From assembly GCA_918026815.1 (NCBI GenBank), contig CAKJVC010000016.1:1-64000 (forward strand): a stretch of DNA of 64,000 nt. Reading direction: 5' to 3'. Position 1 is the stretch's first letter. Each line of letters starts with the position of its first letter. The translations under genes were made by a program, and so were the position numbers. The notes beneath the pieces are model-generated. The model made no database searches, was not told where the DNA came from, and saw nothing but the letters and a program-made list of their open reading frames with translations. The stretch comes from Chalara sp. BL73. Lineage: Eukaryota; Ascomycota; Leotiomycetes; Helotiales. Positions 35,019 through 46,900 of this stretch are shown piece by piece.

Positions 35019-35980
35019 TTTGATGATATTGATGAAGGCTATTTGGTTTGTCTATGGAATTCTGTGGGATTGGTTTGTAAGGATTGAGCAGGTTGCTCAG
35101 ATGAGATGTCAGTCAGTAAACTATCCATCTTCATATGAAATTGCATTGTTTATATATGTCATGTTGAGCTCAAACCCGGACGTCCTCTAGAACGGACGTA
35201 GACGGCTTTGAAGTAGTCTCCGCTTAAGGTCCGTGGCTTGATAAATAATTGGATACTGAATCAAAGGTGGGGATTGGTGCCATATGTGGGGCTGGAGTTT
35301 GGAACGGATGGTCATGTCAATCATGAACCATGCACCACACAGCGCAACTCGAGGTTCTGAAACCAGAGGCTAGTCTCGGAATTAAGGCGTCTATATCCAT
35401 CTGCCATGAGGAAGGGAGGGATGGGCCATGAAGTCACCAATGCATCGCTCACCTCTAAGCATGCAAACAACAGCCTTTGGATGGAAGACAATTGTTCCTA
35501 CCATGTTAATGCAAGAATTTGGCGGGGTCAAACATCCGGACTGTGGCGGAAGATAAATCTTGCACGACATGATTGACAAACGTGCCACTCGAAATCAGCA
35601 CCGGGAAAAACCAAAGTCGCAGTCTATAACGCGTCCACAAATCCTCCAGAGTGATTAGAATACTTGCCGACAAAAAAAGGGCCTCAAGCTTTGTTGACAC
35701 AAAAGATATCTAAGCAGGAAGCCATGTAGGCAGAAGGTCGTCTGGCGGTCGTGATGTCGGAACCCAGATATGGTTTTGGTACTTGCCAATAGTTACCTAA
35801 CTATGTAGGCCACATCCTATTGATTGTCATCATATCGATGACACTGTGGCGAAGCAATTTATTATATCCGTAGGACCCCTTATCTATTAAAGGGCTTAAA
35901 GACAGCCATTCACGGCTTTTCTAAGCCTGATCTATGATATATCCCCCTGCAAAGCACAACCTTCCATTCCAAGACATTCC
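35019..35980. other. Intergenic region
   Basis: Upstream region of the dehydrogenase and 3' region of the next minus-strand gene. No gene or repeat seen. Confidence 0.4.
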
Positions 35981-37212
35981 TTAGGCATTCTCCTCTGCAA
36001 CCTTCCTTGCAGCCCTCAAAATCACCCCCTCCAAGCCCTGCGCATCTCTGGCGCACCTCTCCCCTTCTCCGGCTGCGACCGCTAGTCCATCCCCTCCCTT
36101 ATTTCCTCGCAAGAATGCCATTGCCTTCGTTCTCATGGTATGTATCTCCAAAACCGGCCACAAGACCCCCCCTTGATCTCTCAACACTCGCTGTGTATAC
36201 CCCCTCAACGTCCGCTCGCTCTTCTCATCCAGCAAGCAACACCGAATCTCATTGCATACTTCAGCTTTCTCATCGCCATGAGGAATATGTTGTAGCTGGT
36301 CCTCGATTGAATGTCGAATGTCGGCTTTCTGCTTGTTTTCAAGCATGGCCATGGCACCTTTGACACGAGCAATATCTCTGAAGCGTTCCGTACACTCCGG
36401 GTACTTTGTCGAGAAGACTCTTATCCCCTCAAAGCTGTTCGGACCCCAGGTGCTGGCTGTGCTCATAGCACGAAATGCTCCGATTTTTACATCGATGGAC
36501 AATCCGTGTGTTACATGTCTGAGGTAACTGCCCGCAAGGATATCAAAAGCGGAGAGCTGGAGAGCTTTCAGATTCTCGATGAACTTGTTGTATTCGCGTG
36601 TATACTCCCAGAGTGGGACTTCGTGTTGTGCCTCAAACGGTGATTTGGCGAGCGAGAACAAAACGTCCATATTGAAGGATCGCGCTTCCAGCAATTCCTG
36701 TTTCGTCATTAGCATGGAAAGAGAATAAAAGTAGAGATTCGTACAAAAAGCTTCAACTTATGCTCTGCCCACAAGCCCTTCAAAATCTCGAACCTCTCCT
36801 CTGCTCTCAGATGTCTAACCATCTTTACAACATCCTCGCCCATCTCCTTGAAGACCTTCTCTAGAGGCGTGAGATTTGGCAGAGATTGGGCTAATGGCAA
36901 TGCCTTTCCTCCCACTCCACTGCTGACAATAACAGCGAACTTCTGTCGAGCCTCGGGCGGAATCTGAAAAGTCACAATTTTCTGCTTCTTGGGCCGTCCT
37001 TTCTTCTTGATCGCACTTCCAAATCTAGGCTTTGTTGGGGTGTCCTGAATCTTGACTGCCCTGTTATTTTTGTTCATTTTCGGTGCTGCAGGAACTTCAT
37101 TTCGTCCATTTCGTGAACCTCGAGTAGGGGTTTCTGGGCCTGTGATGCTGGGTGCGTAGGAGCTGCATGAAGAGCGACGACGCTTCTTAAATTCAAGTGA
37201 TAAGGAGAGCAT
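35981..37212 (-). CDS. Hypothetical basic, helical protein
   Basis: 394-residue protein of unknown function, ATG at 37212 (MLSLSLEFKKRRRSS). One 47-nt intron, 36698-36744 (GTACGA...GCTAATGAC...CAG), joins AEHKLKLF to ELLEARSFNMDVLF. The N-terminal 90 residues are disordered and rich in Lys, Arg, Ser and Pro, with basic clusters KKRRRSS and IKKKGRPKKQK. The latter resembles an AT-hook core and a nuclear localisation signal. The remainder is predicted helical (EKVFKEMGEDVVKMVRHLR; FRDIARVKGAMAMLENKQK). Lineage-specific fungal proteins of this style are common. A nuclear location is an inference. Confidence 0.75.
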
Positions 37213-39269
37213 GGTTACGTTGGCGTTGCGTTATTGTGAGATTGAAGGAGTTCTTAGAGGTAGCTGTTGATAAGAAAGAGGAGAGGGATCAAAAAAGTCT
37301 TGGTGGAGTCGTGGTTTGAGACATTCACCTTTGAGAGGGTGTTTATTCCTTTCCTAATTCGGCCAAATTTTCACCTCTTATAGCTGAGCTGAATAATATC
37401 TCTGAGATAGGGCTGGAGTCTCACGCACCTTCAGTCCCAAGCTGAGGAGTTTATCGGAAGACTCGACGGATACTGTCGATGGGAGATGCAAATCCAGCTT
37501 CAAGGGTTTGTTTGCTTCTTGTACTACGCGAATACGACTAATCAATATCTACAGCCCAGCCGGTTTGTGGCAGATGTTTGTATGTCATATGCATGTGAGT
37601 TGTCAGAAGCCTCTTTTAGGGCCAGATGTAGAGCGGATCGAATCGTGGTTGTCTATTATTAGCAGGCTATATGTCTACAGGAAGAATTTATCAATGGTAA
37701 TCAGCATTTTACTCTCAACCGAAGTTAAGTTTTATACGCATTTTTCGCACGCCGAACTCTGTGCTATAATGTGTATATATCTGTAACTTTTTTGCTGCTC
37801 GTAAAATTCTTATTAAGATGCAGTAAATTGGCCTAAATTTGCGCTGGTGTTGCTCACCGGCCTTGCGCAACTTAACATTTAGTTGCCTCGCCAAGGCGCT
37901 CATGGAAGAAGGGAAGATATCTCTAGGTATGAAACCTCATTCTTTGGGTTGTATACTGGGAAACTCCATGGATCGCTCCGGGAATTTCGTCTTCCTAGTG
38001 ACCAGTCAATATTAGTCGACATTTGTTTAGACTCTGTTCACGACTTTGTCGAAAATGATTTAGACTGATCAGCATGTTCAACACAGTTCTGCCATGGTAG
38101 GCAAGGCTCGGAAAGCTGGCTATTCCGGCACCTTCAAATTGTGCAAGGCAGAGTGTGTGCAGATTCAATGTAGCATTTCGTACTGACATATTAGAAATCT
38201 GTTCCCAGTAGGACTCGCCCGCCGAGCTGCAGCAAGCATTGTATGGTGGACTTTTCACGTTCAATGTTTAAAAATATTAGTATCTTGGAAAGGTGAGTCC
38301 CCTCACATGATTCGTTCTAGGGATGACGTAAAGCATTGTATGTGGGAATTTTAATGTAAATGTTGATACGTTTTGATACATTGAAATGCGTCCTCCCATG
38401 ATTCAATCCACCAACGGTGCCAAGGAGTGAATGTAGATATTATTGTGTTAATGCCACCAATTGATGCATTGAGAGTGTAGTCCCTTTAAGGATTCCATTT
38501 CTTAGACATGCAGAAGCACTATATGTCAGACCTCTCATGTTCGATTTTCATAATTTTCGACGCACCAGAAATTCGCCTTCTCTGGTCTCAAGGAAACTAT
38601 ATTATCATTCGCCTAGAGTGTCACTCCATGTTGCATCGCTACAAAGTCCCGTGCCTCACGCCCGCTCGTTTCTTGGAGCATAGATAGATTCACAGTATCC
38701 TGCTACCTATCCTGTTAGGTGTACTTAAGACACATCTGGAGATATTATGAGAGCTTTTGGTCCTCATAGACAAGTAGTACTATTGCAGGCAGTGGTCAGT
38801 GATAAATGCATGATTCAAGTTTGACGAGGCAGCTTGCAGCCATGCTTCAAAGTTGGCCTTAATTCGAAAGGAAAGCTGGATATGAGGATGCCAAGAAAAC
38901 CACGAATAGATTCTACTCTAATCAAGTCCTCCCGCTGTGTGGTAAATGTTGCAAAGTGTGATGGATTTGTTACACACTTCTGTTCAATTTTTTCTGGAAA
39001 TTGAAGACTGATAAGTATATCTTGTGCTTTACGTCTCTGCTGGTCTGGCGTTTGCCCAAGATGGCATCATGTGCGGCTGGAATAAGCTGAAAGAAAAATT
39101 GACCCGACACCGAATCAGGACAAGACAACTAACACGAATCCGAATGGTCGCATGATACCTTAGCTCAGAATAGAAATTCGATCCGGCCGTTGCTCAATCT
39201 ATTATAAAGTCTCTGTACACCCTTGCGGTCCGAGTTCCCCAGCTCAGCAACAGCTCCAGCAAATCCACC
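37213..39269. other. Gene-poor intergenic stretch
   Basis: About 2 kb without a convincing gene. Two degenerate units about 95 bases apart (38235 and 38332, both beginning AGCATTGTATG and later containing CCTC-CATGATTC) suggest an old local duplication. A TATA-like ATTATAAAG near 39202 precedes the repeat-protein gene. Confidence 0.4.
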
Positions 39270-40235
39270 ATGAAGCTCTTCCATGTCCTAGCCCTTACGA
39301 CCTTTGCCTATGCCCTTCCTTCTGCAGGGCCAGCATACGGTAGTGCTCGAGTTACTCGCAATGAGGATGATATAGAGCGCGCCAATAGATTAGCAAGAGA
39401 TCCGAACGATGGTGGACTTGTTTTGGACAAACGATCGCTCCCTGTCATAGCGGCTCTAATCAAACGTGATGGCCACGACGCCAAGAAGCGGGAGACCAAT
39501 TTAGAGACCGAGAACTCGAAGATGTGGGGAAGAGATGGATCGAAGTCAAGTAGTGGTGCTCATATTTCTAAGGACTTGCAAGACAGGGCGGACGAATCTG
39601 ACAACCGGGATTGGAGACGCAGTGTGCAAGACAGGGCGGGCGAATCTGACAACCGGGACTGGAGACGCAGTGTGCAAGACAGGGCAGACGAATCTGACAA
39701 CCGGGACTGGAGACGCAGTGTGCAAGACAGGGCAGACGAATCTGACAACCGGGACTGGAGACGCAGTGTGCAAGACAGGGCGGACGAATCTGACAACCGG
39801 GATTGGAGACGCAGTGTATTTGTGCATATTAGGAATGTGGAGGCTCGCACTGAGAGTTCGATACAATCTAGTGGAAAAAGAGATCTGGAGGCGAATGTTG
39901 CGAAGACACGGGCACGAGAAGCGAAGCCGCCGGCAAGGTTCGAAAAAGATGCTTCTACTGATGCTCCAAACGGCTCCTGGAGGAGAGAAGAGGTGGCGAG
40001 GGGAGCGGGGCCGCCTGAGTTCGCTCATAAGGATAGTCCGATTAACCGTGTTGTGAGAGAAGTTGACGAACGTGAGAGTCTGGCTTTTGGGAATGGCGCG
40101 TACGGCGTGTACGATGCACAGGAGCAGACTAAACGGGGCAATCAAGAGAGACGCACCGAAGACGGAGGAGGAGGTGTTGCAGGCACAGGTGACTATGTTA
40201 TTTGGTACAAGTCCTCTGGCTCGTCGAAAGAATAA
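39270..40235 (+). CDS. Secreted Kex2-processed repeat protein (peptide precursor candidate)
   Basis: 321-residue single-exon secreted protein, ATG at 39270. The N-terminus MKLFHVLALTTFAYALPSAG is a signal peptide. Dibasic Kex2-type sites follow (LDKR, LIKR, AKKR). Residues 103-182 are five tandem 16-residue units VQDRA(D/G)ESDNRDWRRS. Cleavage after each Arg-Arg would release four copies of a 14-residue peptide, SVQDRADESDNRDW (three) or its Gly variant (one), plus a longer piece from the first unit. More dibasic sites lie downstream (SGKRDLE, SWRREE, TKRGN, ERRTED). The tail is Gly-rich, ending DYVIWYKSSGSSKE. The layout matches fungal kexin-processed repeat precursors such as pheromone, repellent and dikaritin-type precursors, but the peptide matches none that I know. 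No UstYa/DUF3328 gene or tyrosinase is visible in the window. Confidence 0.85.
   Translation: MKLFHVLALTTFAYALPSAGPAYGSARVTRNEDDIERANRLARDPNDGGLVLDKRSLPVIAALIKRDGHDAKKRETNLETENSKMWGRDGSKSSSGAHISKDLQDRADESDNRDWRRSVQDRAGESDNRDWRRSVQDRADESDNRDWRRSVQDRADESDNRDWRRSVQDRADESDNRDWRRSVFVHIRNVEARTESSIQSSGKRDLEANVAKTRAREAKPPARFEKDASTDAPNGSWRREEVARGAGPPEFAHKDSPINRVVREVDERESLAFGNGAYGVYDAQEQTKRGNQERRTEDGGGGVAGTGDYVIWYKSSGSSKE
39576..39815 (+). repeat. Five 48-bp tandem units within the repeat-protein gene
   Basis: Exactly 5 x 48 bases, each coding 16 residues. Units differ only at a few sites: GCG/GCA, GAT/GAC, one GAC-to-GGC (Asp to Gly), and TTG for GTG at the first codon of unit 1. The outer units 1 and 5 share GAT-TGG while the inner ones have GAC-TGG. 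Near-identity at synonymous sites points to recent expansion or gene conversion. Confidence 0.95.
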
Positions 40236-40661
40236 GCTTCCGTGTTTGCTTTGTAGTAGTAATGTGATTTATTATTTAGCAAACTGGCACGCTTTAGCTT
40301 GAACTTTCGATTCAAATAATTTTAAAGCTTGTCCAAAAGCATTAACTTTAGTTTTTATTCTTTGCACTCGACGTATAACCGAGCTCTTTAATAGATAATT
40401 GAAGATAATTAACCTATATATCTATATCTATATCTATATATGTAGTACAAGACCCCCAAGCCTTTGCCAAGCATTTCCTTAAATATCCTGGCGACATGAC
40501 GCTCAGCGGCATGTTGAGTACGAGGAATAACTTCGGAAAATTAAAGTTTTTGAACACCGTTTAGAATAAAAACTGAAATCAAAGGTTCAATTAAAGCTTT
40601 TTTCGAGGAACGAGAAGGCGGAACCTCTTAAGATTAAATTATCAGACGGACTATCTGGTGT
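40236..40661. terminator. Convergent 3' intergenic region
   Basis: AT-rich spacer between the repeat-protein gene and the convergent AFG2 gene. It contains a (TATATC)n microsatellite at about 40412-40442. No gene. Confidence 0.5.
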
Positions 40662-43010
40662 TCATATATCGTATCCATCAGCCCAAGCTTTGTATTTCTG
40701 CACCATTGCAAGCGTGACCTGCTTCTTGACCTTCGGTATCGCATCCAAAAGATCATTCATCTGCACAACTGCATTCTCGAATTCGCCTAATGCTACACAT
40801 CGATCGATCACAGTATCAGCTGCCACTTGACAGATATTCACGATTTCTGCACCAGTGTATCCATCTGTCTCTTGGGCCAACCTGGTTACATCGACGTCTT
40901 CCGCACAAGCCATCTTGCGCTGCCGAAGTTTGAGGATGGCCTCACGACCTTCTAGATCTGGTGGTGAAACATATATCAGATCATCAAATCGACCTGGTCT
41001 CAAGAGTGCCAAATCAAGCGACTCAGGCTTGTTTGTAGCAGCCAGCACAGTGACACCTTCCAAGGTTTCAATACCATCCATCTCATTAAGTAGTGTTGTC
41101 AAGACATGAACACCACTATTTCTGGCTTCTCGCTTTGCACCTATCGCCTCAATCTCATCAAAGAAGATGATGCTCGGGCTTGCTGCTCGTGCACGAGCAA
41201 AAATATCGCGCACAGCTCGTTCAGATTCACCTACATACATGTTGAGAAGTTCGGCACCTTTTACGGCGAAGAAATTAAAGCCTGCTTCTGTGGCCATGGC
41301 CTGTGCGGAGAGAGTTTTGGAGCATCCTGGTGGCCCATATAAAAGAATGCCCTTCTTAGGCGTTGTGCCAAGGCGTCGTAACAGTTCAGGATGCTGCGGC
41401 TGTTAGTATTGGTGCAGAAAGGATGGATTTCCAGCCTAAGCTTACTTTCATCGGAATCTCTACTGCACGTTTTAATGCCCTCTTCGTGTGTTCTTGTCCA
41501 CCAATATCGTCCCACCTAATCTTCGGTGGCTGTAGTGTGACATCGTGCATGGCTGTTGGACGCACAGCAAGAAGAGCTCTCTCCAGATCCTCATAAGTAA
41601 TCTCTCCTTTGATGGGTTCCTCATTAGGGTTGCGCTGATAAACTCGGCTCTGCATAACTCTACAAGCTTTTTCTAGCAAAAGACGAAGATCCTTTCCCGT
41701 ATAAGCATGGGTACGTTCTGAGATGTCTTTTATGATGGCTGGGTCAGCCTCCAGATCGGAAGCTGCTATGATAGACTGCAAAATCTGATGCCGAGCTGTA
41801 GAATCAGGAACGGGAAGCACAATTCTTTCACCAAATGCACCAGGTGTATACAGAGATTGAGGAAAGCTACTGGGAGTTTTAGCAGTCGCAATAACCACAA
41901 CTCTGGCATTTGAGCCCTTCTCATACGACAGTTGTCGCATCTCTTTGAGTAACGACTTCGCAAATACTCCACTCTTGCTCAGTTCAGGAGCGATCATGGT
42001 TTCAAGATCATCGAGTACAATAATACTTGGCTCAGCAATGACGGCGTTCATAAATATTGCACTTAGACCGTTGGGCTTTGTTTCTTCTGTCACCTCAAAG
42101 ACTGACCATTGGGAGTCACGAATAATTTTCTCGACTAGATAAGTCTTGCCAGTTCCTGCCGCTCCGTGAATGGCTATGCCTTTGCTGTAGAGTAATGGCG
42201 GGCTCCATGGCTGACCAAAAGGTCGCAGGAAGTCATTGAGCTTCGAAAGAGCTTCATCAATACCAGCAATACCAGCAATTTTGAGATCTTTTCGCGGTTT
42301 CGGTTCATCAGTAACAATATCCTCGCCTTTTATGATGATTTTGACTGATGATGATGTATCGAACTTCATCAATGAAGCTGTAGAAGCGTCGTCACTAATA
42401 GATGATACCACAAAGCGTCGTTTGTATGGAGCATCACCAGACAGAAACTCCAAAGACATGCCTTCAAAAACAGTATTGGCTCTTTCTATAATGCATCAGC
42501 ACTATGCTTAGAACATAAATAGAGCTGGAGTAATAATATATCATGTATTAAAATGTACATAGAGATTCGCCCTATAATGACTGACTCACCAAGTTTGTAC
42601 TTTGCCAACACCTCCCACATCTCCTTGTGGCTCTCTAAGGCGGCAACAGTGCTCTCAACTTCTGTCAAAAGCACTGTCTTGGCCACGCGAAGCTCTCCTG
42701 CTGGTGCAACAGAAAGTTTATCTTCGAGTTTGAAACCACACACATCTTTGAAAGACGGCCACATTTGTAAGGCGGTCTTTCCAAGATTTTGAGAGACTGC
42801 AGCATTCCAAGCGATGCCCATTCGCCTCTCAGCCCCATCTTCGCCATTGGGCTTCCATATGAAGCATGGCTTCCCGATCGATAATCTCAAGCTTTGTATT
42901 GCATCACTTGAGAATAAAACACGTGGTGTGTCTTGTTGATCTTCTCGAGGTTTCCCATTTACAGGACGAACCTTGAATTCCTGGGACTTGGCTCCAGTAG
43001 TAGACGACAT
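40662..43010 (-). CDS. AFG2: AAA ATPase AFG2/Drg1 (60S ribosome maturation)
   Basis: 732-residue type II AAA ATPase of the CDC48 clan. In yeast, Afg2/Drg1 is a cytoplasmic hexamer that strips shuttling factors such as Rlp24 from pre-60S ribosomes. ATG at 43010 (MSSTTGAKSQEF). Introns are 42486-42589 (104 nt) and 41400-41445; both keep frame. The N-domain (residues 1-150, with IQSLRLSIGKPCFIWK) is followed by D1 with Walker A GAAGTGKT and Walker B IIVLDD, then D2 with Walker A GPPGCSKT, Walker B IIFFDEIEAI, ATNKPESLD and the arginine-finger region LLRPGRFDDLIYV. It lies slightly below yeast length (780). The D1-D2 linker DIGGQEHTKRALKRAVE is typical. The assignment over CDC48 or PEX1/6 rests on the short N-domain and the lack of a long tail. 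Confidence 0.88.
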
Positions 43011-43927
43011 GTAGGGGATGAATCACAGACTAGTGATAGGTGTATAAAGAAACGATAATTATGGCTTTCATGCATCCTTCGCTATAGGGAGTAATAATTT
43101 CTTCCGCCTGTTCTAAATTTTCACAGAAGTGGATAGCAGGCCCAAACAAGGCTCGCTTAGGCATCTCGGGTCAGCCCGCAAACTAGACCTCGTCGGGAAT
43201 AGCTCCTGTTCTTCCGGAACTTAAGTGGGTCCCAATTGCATGCCATGAAGTATATACTGTATACGCCATAATCTGGATGGTCGATGAACATTGATGTATT
43301 GGGAAATGAAGAAAGCCTAAGGTGTATTGCCGTGCTTTGGCTTAAACTCAAGTCTGTAGCCTTCTCCCTGTTACTGCTTTGACAGCATTGTGGCCTGGAA
43401 CTTCAGTGCAACAGGGAAAGCAACGCATTTAGTATGGTCTTTACATTAAGTATTATAGGACTTATAATAGAGACACCAGTTTCAGCTTCCTCATATTCAA
43501 ATTCCAATAGGTAGAAGGTTGGTTTGACATTTTATACTGATGGAGCTATCAAGGGACATCAAGAAAGGGTCGTGGAATAAATGGGAAATTGTCCAAGATG
43601 CAAATTTCACAGGAAATGCTCGAGGGACTAGACCCATTTTAATTATGTGTATTTCACCCACAAGTACCTCCATGAGTTCTGGTCTCTCCTTTTGTAAATA
43701 TATATCTGAAGTGTCTATATCCTTGGAATTGAGCGTCCTTGGGAATGGAAAATCTGCTTATGACGCTGCTCCATAGATATATATAATCGAATGATGGAAT
43801 AACCCAAATATCTGTGCTAGTGCTGGCACCCCTTTTATTAAGTTGTGAGATGTATGTGAAGAAATGAACTGATAGTAGAGATATTCTTTTAGCACCACAA
43901 GTCCATAAAATGATTAGCTGTGCACTT
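43011..43927. other. Intergenic region
   Basis: AFG2 upstream region and the 3' region of the helicase gene. A 78-codon plus-strand frame at 43540 has no features supporting a gene. Confidence 0.4.
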
Positions 43928-46900
43928 TCATACTTCGTCGTCGTCCTCGGCTTTAGGGATGTCAGTATTTACACCTATGAATGACCATCTGGTAATCTTA
44001 CTTGTCGGATTCCATTCAAGAATCTTTTCAAGTTCCTGAGAAGTCAAAATTCTTGCATTACTTTGAGCAAGCATCTTGTTCTTCTTTCTCTGCACTACGT
44101 ACATCATTAGAATGGTAGACCAGAAACAGGATTGATTAAGTTATACCTCGAAGAAGTTTATCGTCGACACCTCCACAGAGGTATAGCTTAATAAAGTGTG
44201 TCTGCTTTTCTTGACCAATTCGATGGGTGCGACAAAAGGCTTGAAGCTCGCTAGGTTTTATTTAGCTAAATAACTTGTGCACAAGGACCGGCTATTGCAC
44301 TTACACACACTCGTTCCACCACGGGTCGCTATAGACTTGTTAGTTTGATTAGCATAAGTCTCGGGCATACGTACATGATGAGAACATGGTTTGCCCACAC
44401 CCAGTTCAAACCAAGGCTTCCACACTTTAGCCCACAGATCATGAACCTCACATCTGGGTCCTGCTCTATCAATGATACTGCCTTATTTCGCTGTTGAGCT
44501 GACATAGTCCCCTAATATACATTAATCATGTTCGTTAACTATTCCAAGTGCTAATCTCGGACTTACATCAAAATAAACAAATCGATGGCCATCCTCTTGG
44601 AGCATCGTACCAATAGCTATAGCCGACTGTGCAAATTGTACGAAAATTATCTTTTTATCTTCGGGAAAACCTCTCGCATGGCTATACAGTTCGTCTCTTG
44701 TTGCTTTTAGTTTTGGGCTGCGCGGAACCTTCCCTTGCTTGGCGTCATGTTTATGAATCCATTCCCAAGCAGAGGCTTTATATGTGTGTGGTATGAATCT
44801 ATGTCCACAAGAGTCAACTCCTTTTCTTTGATAGTGTGAGGGCTTCTCCCAATCATATTTGGCTTGGCTATTCTTCGATTTCCGCTTTTTGGGTTGTGGA
44901 ACGATATCTTCGAAATCATCGAAAGGAGCATTACATGCTGGACAATAAAGATACTATATAAGTAAGCATAAGGGAAGGAACTATAATGTAGTGCACTGAC
45001 CGAATTCCCTTTAGATATTATCTCGGCAATGTGTTCATTAATGCATGACCTGCAGAACATCGCATCACAATGCTTGGTTTTGATGACTTGAGCATCCACA
45101 AGGGCGTCACAGCATATACCGCATTGCTCGTAATCTTCATCATAATCGTCATCTTGAATTCCCATTCCCGCCAGCTGGCGTTTTCTGGCGGCTACTTTCG
45201 CCTCCTCAACTTTCTCCTTTCTTAACTTTTTGAATTCTGTAAATTGTGTCAACATCAGCTCCGCAACGAGAATGGACCACTGTACCTTTATATATATAAT
45301 TTGACTCATTTGTGACCTTCAGCAAATCTTTTAAGATGGTTTCAAAATGACAGTCGTCAAATAGTATCTGGAAAGCATTGTCAGAGACTGTAGAATAGCA
45401 GAGATGACGGAGGTGCTTAAGACCTTGGTTTCTCTTGGAATAGCTAAAATGTCAAAGGTTAATCTATATGTGTTAGTGGAAAGTGAGTTCTCGAACATAA
45501 TAAGAAACTTACTGTCGGAGACGGGTAAGTTGGTTTAGTGGATTTTTAAATTTGGCAGCAGGATGACCCTTCTGAACAGTATCCTTCAGCCCCCTAAATC
45601 GCATATGAAATGCTCCATATATAACTGTTGCAGCTCCTGTAGATCTAACAGGTATCGTGTGTGGAGTAGGCTTAGGAAGCGAAAGAAGCGGCCTTCCAAG
45701 TAGCATGCTCTGGGTTGTACGGCTAAATCGAGAATGTGAGAACTAATCAGAGACAAGGGAAACTTCAATCATCTGTGCATGTTCATACCGGAGCAGAAAT
45801 TTTTCATTGATCTCCTTCAACCTTTTCATTCCCTATATGCTTCAGTCATTCAAGCCCAAAATATATGTCACAAGGGCGTACCTGGTCCGAGTTGCAGAAC
45901 TTGTCTCTAAACCTGGGGTGTAATTAGTTCAAATTACTGAAGCAGCGATGAATTGAACGAACTCTGGGTAAGATCTGCCGGTAGGTAATTTTAAAAATCG
46001 ATGGTACGCGAAGTATTCTAAACATTAGCTCAATATTGGACTTTGAAATGAACAGAGAAAGCAACATACCCTCGAGACGATTCATGATAGGTGTCTAATC
46101 ATTTCAGTCAGTCTAGTAAGACATGCAAACCAGGATGACTCACACCACTCGCTGCCCATCTATATGTAGCTAGTAGATTATCCACGGCAAGGCTACCCCT
46201 GCCCAGGTGATTCTTGATCCAATGCTACTTGATGGTCAGCAGTCAGAATATCAAAATGGAAAGATAATCTCACGCTCTCGTCTAAAATAACCTGAATTTT
46301 TTATATTAGCCATCATAGTATGAGAATAGAATAGCCGTTGTACACTTACCCGATGCCACTTAATAAGGTGAAGTGTTCCTCCAAGACCTACATCGAGAAG
46401 ACTTTGGATAAACTTCTGGATGGGCTGTGGGTCATCATCTGCTGGATCTTCCCCTCTCTTTCTGTTTTCGTTTCGAATGCCTTCAATTACGAGGTTATTC
46501 CAGGGGAGGCTTTTAGTGACTTGTGAGTATGAGGTGAGCACAACATTATTGCTCGCAACAGCTTCTGTTGGTTTGTTCTCTGATGCTCTGAAAATATGGA
46601 TCGACATCAAAAACATGCTATCTCTATGCTTGATGATTTCTCTTTCCCACTGGTCAAGCTAGACTTGTATTAACAATAATGAAAATGCTAGTGATTTCCT
46701 GTATACTTACGACAACCGCCGGGACGACGATCAAAGTCGCCCCCTTGTAATTCATAATTTGTTCGAATGATGGTGGATTTGCAGCGCAGGTCTTATTTGT
46801 TTGTAAGCAATTATCAGTCTGTAGAGAATATGCATAAGGAGTTATATAAATACCGCGATAAGTTCCAGAGTTTTCCCTAGACCCATGGCATCTGCCAATA

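Noticed and set aside
39576..39815. CRISPR-like array
   Set aside because: Units are contiguous with no spacers and are coding; the genome is eukaryotic.
39535..40145. Repetitive long open frames in other frames and on the opposite strand of the repeat-protein gene
   Set aside because: Any 48-bp repeat divisible by three opens several frames. Only the plus frame from 39270 has an ATG, a signal peptide and ordered dibasic sites.
42581..42590. TGACTCA as a Gcn4 site
   Set aside because: It is the complement of the GTGAGTCA splice donor of the AFG2 intron; a similar case occurs at about 46136 in the helicase gene.
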